Assembly: GCA_030704615.1 (NCBI GenBank) | Contig: CM060732.1 | Coordinates: forward strand, 55,099,053-55,163,052 | From: Takakia lepidozioides | Taxonomy: Eukaryota; Streptophyta; Takakiopsida; Takakiales; Takakiaceae | DNA: 64,000 bases | Reading direction: 5' to 3' | In this document: positions 57,250 to 64,000 of the stretch, piece after piece | Numbering within the stretch: position 1 is the stretch's first letter | How the letters are laid out: the number at the start of each line of letters is the position of its first letter | Position numbers and translations under genes: made by a program | The notes under the pieces: generated by a model | Seen by the model: only the letters and a program-made list of their open reading frames with translations | Database searches by the model: none | What the model was told of the DNA's origin: nothing

Positions 57250-59960
57250 CTGTAGACATAAAGAAAGGTGCCAACTACTATGAGCTTCAATAGTCCGGAG
57301 GTTTACACATAGCAGACCAACAACAAGCAAGCAATCTAAGTTGCACGTGTCCCTTCGATTGGAGATTAGAGAATTGGCATAACGGACTTCTCTAGGGAGC
57401 CCTATAGATTGGGCCGGTATCCTCATCCATTAAATCAGTAGTGTCAACTCTACCTCTGCTTTACAGTCTTACATGCACTATGTTTACTGTTTGTAATAAG
57501 TTTCATGGTTCAGTTCATTCATGTCTGGGAATCCTTCCCAATGTTGTCAAGCAGCAAAATATGATTCAGGGCAAAAAAAGATTTTTCACGTCAAATCTAC
57601 TGCACAGGGGGCCATGGTGGTAACCTGCTATGATCGTTATGACGCATGACTCAGCATGTTCAGTGCCTGCACCAGACACGACATTGACTGAGCTCCCTAT
57701 AACTTGGAGAGTCCAATACTAAACGCTTTTTTCACAAGACTTTTATGTCACGCCTTACTGTGATGCAATGACTTGTTTTTCAGCAGATATCCTTGAGGAA
57801 GCAGATCACTGACGCAAGGCATAAATTAAACAACCAACTTTTCATACTTCGCTTCTCCTAACCAGCTCTAAATAAGCCTAGAAGTCACCCACCTGCGGAT
57901 AAAAGGACACAATTTCTTTGCTTTGAAGTCACTGGGAGTATAGATTGACTTTTGACAGCCTTGCACAGCCTCTTTTGTAGAAGGGAAGCGACTCGTACCG
58001 GCTATGGACGAACTCACAGCCTCATGATTACCGAATGCAAATGCACAATGATTATAGTGTCCTCGCCAACTAAGAGTTCATGTTTTACGTAACCTAATCA
58101 AGGCATTATATGCACGTTGCATATAATTCAGTGATGCCGAACTAGCCAGGCTCCTAGGAGAAACTACAGTCGATTTACCACAAGCGGAAAAACTGGAAAC
58201 AAACACATTGAGGGAGAGATCAGGCGACTTGGTGTTGGCATGCATTAGGAAGAATGCAATTGCAAGCCATATGTAGAAACATCCAATCTTCTATTTCTCT
58301 CAATCACCACAACTGACAGGTTTCCTTGCATATGTAAAGCCAGAGAGAGCGGGAGAGGACAAGAATTGAAGACAGTTCGAACAAACCTCTGCATTCTCAA
58401 AGCACAAAATGCCGCACATTGGTTTGTGCTCTCGTCCCTGCAACTAGTGCAAAGCCTTTCGGGGGCGAGTACGAGTCAACGGAGTCCTCAAGGGACTGAT
58501 AAATTTGCAATCCGCTTCACAACGACCCGACCTCGTATCCATGACTCGTGCTGCAGCTGGGAGAAGCCATGGAGACGCTACGTAAACTGCACTACAGCTA
58601 AGTGCCACAACATCGAGACAAAACGACGAAAATCCAAAGCGGATATCGTACTGAGCAAATCCGAGGTGGCGAAAGAGCGCAGACACGACTTCGGATCAGA
58701 AGATCATCACCAGTGCAGCAAAGATTTCCTTTAGAAGCCAAGAATACCATACTGTCATAACTACTAGCAAATCCAAAAAGAGTGAGAGTATGATGGCATC
58801 ACACTCCAAAATAGAGAAAATCTGGACGAAAGAGAAGAGAGAAAATGATGTCGCCTAAACCGGTGCTACAATACGAACAGGATATTATTAGTTCAGCAGC
58901 AAACATCATACGAGAAGGTGAGCAAGGCAGCCATGAAAGCTTGCAAGATAGAGCTCGGGGGAGGAAGCAGGCAGGCCTGTTTCAAAAAAAGCTGTGCACT
59001 TGGCGGGAACTGGGTTTCGATGGGAACTCCGCGACCCGCGATGTTTTTTAAGAAAATTCCCATTCACTGAATTACATGTAAAATATAAAAGATCGTATTT
59101 GGGGATCGTCTCTCTCTTCCACCTCTCTGTCTTTGATCGCCTCAAGAGCATACGCGGCCAACACTTGCCTCTTCCTGGCGGGGACATCACACTCTCCTCC
59201 ACGAACTCACATGAATTGGCGGCATGTGAAATCATCCCTTGCGAAACTGAACTTTCTCAATTGTCTGAATGATATATGATTCAGGGTCTCCGTGTAGTCA
59301 CTTTATCATTCAATGATCCTAACCCTGTTCTGTCTCTCAGTGAAGGAATTATTGTTTGAACCTCCATCTCCCGTCGCCAGTCCAGTCCGTCTCCAGTCCG
59401 CTGGCTCAGGCGCGCTGTGACGTCTACCTTCTCCTTCTTCATCCCCAGCTCTGCAGAGCTTCAACATTTGCAGGTACAATCCAGTCTATAAGGAATCAAC
59501 ATGCCAGCAGCAATTTCAAATCCTTGTTGACGGACGGTGTTTTCTTCCCAAGTGGAACGTAGACTAACCTCATCCAACCTGTTCTCCCACCACAGCAAAG
59601 GATCTGGGGCGTGAGACATGCTTTGCTCATCGCTTGCGAAAACTGAAGTATGTGTTTGTGGCTTAAGATTCTATATACCCTGGTGGATACTGGATACAAC
59701 CCTGCAATCTCCGGGAGGTATAAAAAAAAATTCGTCACCGCCAACATTTCGTAAGAACGTCCGTGTCTCTCTGTGTGACTCTGAATTGTCGCTCTGCACT
59801 GCCGCCGTTCCTCCGTAGCTAGCCCGCCAAATAGCGAGCGCAAAATGCTGTAGGTGGGCTATCAGCCAAATTCCCCCGACAATAGGTGTATTCTCTTCTC
59901 CTTGGCTGCGTCTCGACCTTGTGAGGTATCGTTTGGGGATTCTTACCTACTTTTATGCTT
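57250..59960. other. Probable 5' part of the RecQ gene and shared upstream region
   Basis: The RecQ gene (minus) and the small coiled-coil gene (plus) diverge here. First exons, leader and promoters of both must lie in this interval, but I could not fix a RecQ start codon. No other domain is recognised. Confidence 0.4.
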
Positions 59961-59965
59961 GCAGG

Positions 59966-60480
59966 ATGGCTGACCAGCAGCCTAACATGGTGGCCTTAAG
60001 GGCAGCTTTCCGAGCTATTGGCTTCAGGGACGGCGAAGAGGTCCCTGCAGCGGCAGCTTTCCTAACTATTGGAGAAGAGGTCCCCAAACTGGAGAACATG
60101 CCAATTATGCGTACTGCACAGGGACGTCAGGTGAACGTAGCAGCAATAACGACAGACATTGGCAGAATGCAGGAGAACATGCAGCAAATGCAGGAGAAAA
60201 TCCAGCGAATACAGGAGAGCCTGCAGCGAATGCAAGAGAGCATGCAGAACATTGACCAGTAGGTTCCAGCGTTTTGAGCAAGGCCTTGGTGTAACGTCAG
60301 AGTAGAGTATGTGTAGGATTATCAATTCATCACTACGGTTGTCTTCCCCCTTGCAGGGAGTGGTGGATAAAGCGGGGAACCTTCTCCTCTCATTTCCCCG
60401 CGAGGAAGATGGCATTTGTTGGCTTGGCGGAGCATGCCATGGATGAGCTGTTCCGCGTATGGCCTCTCTGTGGCGGGTGA
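59966..60480 (+). CDS. Small coiled-coil protein, two coding exons
   Basis: Start ATG at 59,966, just after an acceptor (GCTTGCAG), implies an upstream non-coding exon. Coding exon 1 ends at 60,258 and exon 2 runs 60,357-60,480, and the junction restores the frame (QEWWIKRGTF). The product is about 138 residues. The N-terminal part has a loose internal repeat, FRAIGFRDGEEVPAAAAF and LTIGEEVPKLENMP. Then comes a regular heptad coil, IGRMQENMQQMQEKIQRIQE, then SLQRMQESMQNI. The C-terminal exon gives ARKMAFVGLAEHAMDELFRV. The second exon is predicted from splice signals alone. Without it the frame stops after NIDQ. Function is unknown. The coil suggests self-association. Confidence 0.55.
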
Positions 60481-60599
60481 TTTGGCTTCCAAGCGCTCTC
60501 AATTGACAAACTGTTAGTAGCAAGGAGTGAACAAGAACTCTTCTAGCGCTACTGGGGATGTGGGTGCATTAAATGTGCCAGGACACTCGAAAGAAGTAT

Positions 60600-60715
60600 G
60601 GCACGTTTTGAATCAACTTGGGATTTCAGCATTTCAGCATATTCCGTGTCTCTTGCAAGAGTCCCTCAAAAGTGAAAACTTGAAACTGGGAAAGCAGGTT
60701 CATGCCCGATAGTCT
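60600..60715 (+). pseudogene. Possible PPR fragment
   Basis: CLLQESLKSENLKLGKQVHA resembles the start of a PPR helix pair (LxLGKQVHA). It is only about 35 residues long, followed by a stop. Too short for certainty. Confidence 0.35.
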
Positions 60716-60719
60716 CTGA

Positions 60720-62250
60720 TAACCGACTGTTCCCTGATGTTGGCTATGGGGTCCTTGGAAGGCATAATGGCCCTTGGAACCTCAGCCCGAAATTGTAGCT
60801 CGTGTCTCAGTCTCATGTAACATTTTTTGAAATTAGATTGGCCTACTTGAAGCAGGGGATGAGGTGAAAGGATCCTTTCTTCGACATGATATACAAGCAC
60901 TGCAGGATGTCCATCTTTTGGCCAACTTGCAAGAATTGGTGCAATTGCTCTGTCAAATTCTAAACGAGTTTCTTTAGTCTTGCTTTTTGAGGCTCTCACT
61001 CTAGGTCGCTCATTCGTTGTCTTTTCTTCCCGTATACTGGTCTCCCTGTCTCCTTGGTTCCTAGGGACACACCTTCACTGAATCAGTGTGTAGCATCGGG
61101 TTTAAGGGTTTTGGCTTTTTTCGCCCTATAATAAACTCCATGGGGCCCTTTCAACTTTTTAAAAAAAAAAGCATACAAATCAGTCTCTGAAGTCTGAGCT
61201 CCAGTCTTTTCTGTGTTGCTTGTTCTGAATGAGCTCTCTCTCGTCTTCGTGCAGTTTGATAGTAAATGAGGGAGTGCAGACTGCCTATGGCAGGGGGATT
61301 TGCCAGCGCTGTCCATCTATTGATTTGCTGGCCCAAGTCCATGGTCTATCTGCGTCTTGGGGCAGGGTTCTTGTGATATGAGAGAGATCTTCAGAATTCA
61401 GAAGGGACATGCAGAGAAAGCGGGAGATGTTCAGGCAAGAGAACCCAACCATTTGCATGGCAGTTTATTTCACAAAGACTGATGGGTATGTACATACATG
61501 TAGGGGTTGAGGTAGATGAAATTATTTCATCTATACAACTGTCGCAGAGACACTTACATGATGGAGTCATTACCTACCTACTGTGCAATGACAATGTCTC
61601 TCTCTGTCTCTCTCACACACACAAACCAATCTGCAAAGTTCCAAGGAATGGAAGAGAGCTACCCTAGAGGTAACAATCAGAAATCTCAGGCGAAAAATGT
61701 ACATTTAGCAAAAATTCAGTGTAACCAACTAATGTACAGAGTAGATACAGTCTTAGATCCAACTACCTCTTTGATCACCTAAGGCTAAAGTGCCTCACTG
61801 CCTGCAGAAGCCAGATGTTGATTGCCACTGCCAGGGCCCCTCACCCCACCATGAAGGGCGCACTCTAATGCACTCTAACAAGTGGATAGATAGAACTTCA
61901 ATTTGCAATAGGTTGCTCTCTCCTCCCCCACAAATAGAATATTTGAAATCTTGGACTCAACAGTGCGGCAATCCTCTCCCCCTCTCACCGGAAAGGCAAA
62001 CCAAGCTGATTTCCTTTTTTAGCACATGCAACCAGCAGTCAAGCGGCTGATCTTTTTGGTTAGATGGCACTCGCCAACCTTATGATACACCAAGGACTTT
62101 TCCTTGATACTCCTTGGAAACCAGCAAATGCCTCCCTTGAAAATATGCCCCATGAAATCCTGCTCTCAACATTCCCCAACCATAGTAATAGCTCTTCTTA
62201 CATTGCTTGTTGACATATATCAACAAAATGCAACCGGAAAAAGAAACACC
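60720..62250. other. No gene recognised
   Basis: A minus-strand 99-residue frame at 60,700-60,999 and others have no motif. The interval lies downstream of the RMR gene. Confidence 0.45.
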
Positions 62251-62257
62251 CAATTGC

Positions 62258-64000
62258 TTAACATAGATTGCTACCTCGTTCCTGCCAGGAAAATGAGGCA
62301 TGCAAATCCGGAGACTGAGATGGCAATTGATGATTTGTCGGAGAGCCTTCTGGAGATGTTTGAGTAGAAGCAATAGAGGTCACAATGGCTGGGATGGAAC
62401 TACCGATAGCAATCCCAACTGCAGCTAAAAGAGGAGTAGACTCAGTAGCGACAGGCTCTGCAGATTTTGAGTGGGCATCCCTTTTGCACACAGGACAAAA
62501 GGGCCGGCGGGTCATCAACCACTGGTCTATGCAAGTGACATGGAACTCTGCACACACCAACAAGCCAAAACCACTCTATTAAAAGGTCTGCTTCAAAGCT
62601 GAACATCAAAGGTCCCCCAAAGATGACCTTTGTCAGCAACCAATGGGTGAGAAAGTGTGAGGCTGGATGCAGTTTGGGATAAATTGACGAATAAAGAAGT
62701 GAGCAGTTTTCTCATTACAGACCAGTTAGCAAAGGGGCTCAATTTCCAAATATAGAAGACAACATAGAAGGGCCAAACCATTTTAGATATGTTACATACT
62801 GCCCTGGTGGAGTACATTGTGTCTGCAGATGTGGTCTCATACCAAACTATGGAACACCGATGACTATCAGTCTCCTCTACCGCTCTGTTTCGGTCCATGG
62901 GTGCAGGACTAACCATTGCAAAGAGAGAAAGAAAGAGAGAGGAGAGGGAGAACACTCACCATGACGACAAGGCAGAAGCCGCAGCTTCTCTCCAGTTTCA
63001 TAATCTTCTAGGCAAATCACACAAGTCTCTGCCGTCCCGTTCCCATCACCCACACGCTTGAACAGAAAACTGGGAAGGGCCTTCACCTCCTTTGAGCTCA
63101 TCCCTAACGGCTCCCTTGCCATCATCAGGCGTGATCCCAGGCGCCGCAAACGGTGCCGGCGCACAAAAAAGTATGTCGACAGGACAGCAGACACTGCAAG
63201 GAGAGAGATGAAGGCTACAGCCATCACAGACCACACAAAGTTCCCTGAAGCCTGCATAATGTAACACTTTGTCCCCACTTCACTGACAGAGCCTAGGAGG
63301 GCCTCCCCTGACAGCCGAGAGACAAAAACAGCATGTATATGGATATTCTCTGAGTTCCCCGACACTGCCATGGCCATTCATCAAGAGTTAGTGTTGGTTA
63401 ATTGCTTGGCAACTCAATCGTCACAACTCCTGTGATAGCTTACTGTTCAACAAGGCAAGTCTTCAACCATGATAGATGCTTTCTTGAATCTCCATCAGTA
63501 AGGGCAGAACCAATGCTTTCTTGAGGTTCAATCCAACTCCTCAACCCAGAACCGGTACCCTCATTAATTATCCCCTTTGTGGATGGGGATAATGAAAAAA
63601 TTGGCCCATGGTACACACTGAAAAAAACCAGAATTCACTTAATCCAGTGGTTCCACTACTTGTGCACATTGCTTGTAACCCCAGCAACAAATTGTGCAAA
63701 GAAGAGAAGTCTTTAGTGCTGATGTTACAGCTGCAGTTGATACAGAGGAAGAGACAGATAGCCTTACTGGTGACAAGCTCGTGATCGTCAACATTGTTGA
63801 AGATGACAACAGCCTCAAACCCTGCATTTTGGGCATGCAGAACCTTGGCATCGAAATTGCAAACACCCCGCGATACCAGAAGGAACGGAGGAAGCAGTTC
63901 TCTTTGAGGGGCAGGGACGTTGAGCAGAGGGATACAGGCGTCCAGTGGGCTAGCTGCATGCAATATTCCAATTATCCCCTCCAATGGAACTCGTGGACCT
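62258..64000 (-). CDS. RMR: RMR-type vacuolar sorting receptor (PA domain, TM, RING-H2), 3' part
   Basis: Three minus-strand exons are seen. The first, from the window edge to 63,768, carries protease-associated (PA) domain text: LLVSRGVCNFDAKVLHAQNA, then GFEAVVIFNNVDDHELVT. The second, 63,364-62,960, completes the PA domain (HIHAVFVSRLSGEALL), has one membrane span (WSVMAVAFISLLAVSAVLST), a basic cytosolic stretch (VRRHRLRRLGSR) and the first half of a RING-H2 finger, CVICLEDYETGEKLRLLPCRH. The third, 62,547-62,258, finishes it with EFHVTCIDQWL and FCPVCKRD and has a Ser/Thr/Pro-rich tail. Phases agree at both junctions. RMR proteins bind storage-protein sorting signals in the lumen and traffic to the protein-storage vacuole. 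The RING half may have ubiquitin-ligase activity. The N terminus with signal peptide lies beyond the window. Confidence 0.9.

Overview
This is nuclear DNA of a land plant. It carries multi-exon genes with GT-AG introns, many transposon relics, and plant-type families: an RMR vacuolar sorting receptor, a RECQ4/BLM helicase, a SIP1-type trihelix factor, a plastid-targeted membrane protein and PPR relics. A seed-free plant (fern or lycophyte) is my guess from the PPR style and the SWIM-type MULE transposase. That is inference only. No organelle or bacterial signature is visible.

Layout. 0-13.4 kb is repeat-rich with no intact gene: a PPR pseudogene framed by a direct duplication (2.3-3.9 kb), a DnaJ C-terminal gene fragment (4.6-5.2 kb), a GTGCTCGTTTCTACACG-type minisatellite interrupted by a complete 802-bp hAT element (6604-7405), and a four-copy degenerate repeat (8.9-11.1 kb). 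13,429-28,802 is one complete 15.4-kb Mutator-like element (MULE) with a perfect 9-bp target duplication and very long inverted termini. 28.8-31.1 kb is AT-rich sequence with a LINE 3' end. 31.1-41.7 kb holds minus-strand genes: the plastid membrane protein, the trihelix factor, a Pro/Gln-rich protein with a 127-131 residue internal duplication, and a PH-domain gene. 43.5-57.3 kb is one large minus-strand RecQ helicase gene, of which I could place 23 exons. 59.97-60.48 kb is a small plus-strand coiled-coil gene. 62.3-64.0 kb is the 3' part of an RMR gene that runs off the window.

The MULE is the outstanding object. Its left half carries a plus-strand MULE transposase with DDE residues and a SWIM zinc finger. 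Its right half carries minus-strand coding segments with a C2H2-like zinc finger, unrecognised middle segments, and a C-terminal Ulp1-type (C48) cysteine protease with H, D, Q and C all present. Nearly all non-coding DNA of the element (termini, introns, spacer) is filled with degenerate units built on TGTAACCC/GGGTTACA. In one place the same repeat is translated, as an in-frame 18-residue tandem repeat. Both genes carry several single-base frameshifts, although the terminal repeats remain nearly identical.

The host genes shown do not form a pathway. The RecQ gene has absorbed several 5'-truncated LINE copies in its introns, all from one family recognisable by its (ATTTC)n tail, while its exons stay open and in phase.
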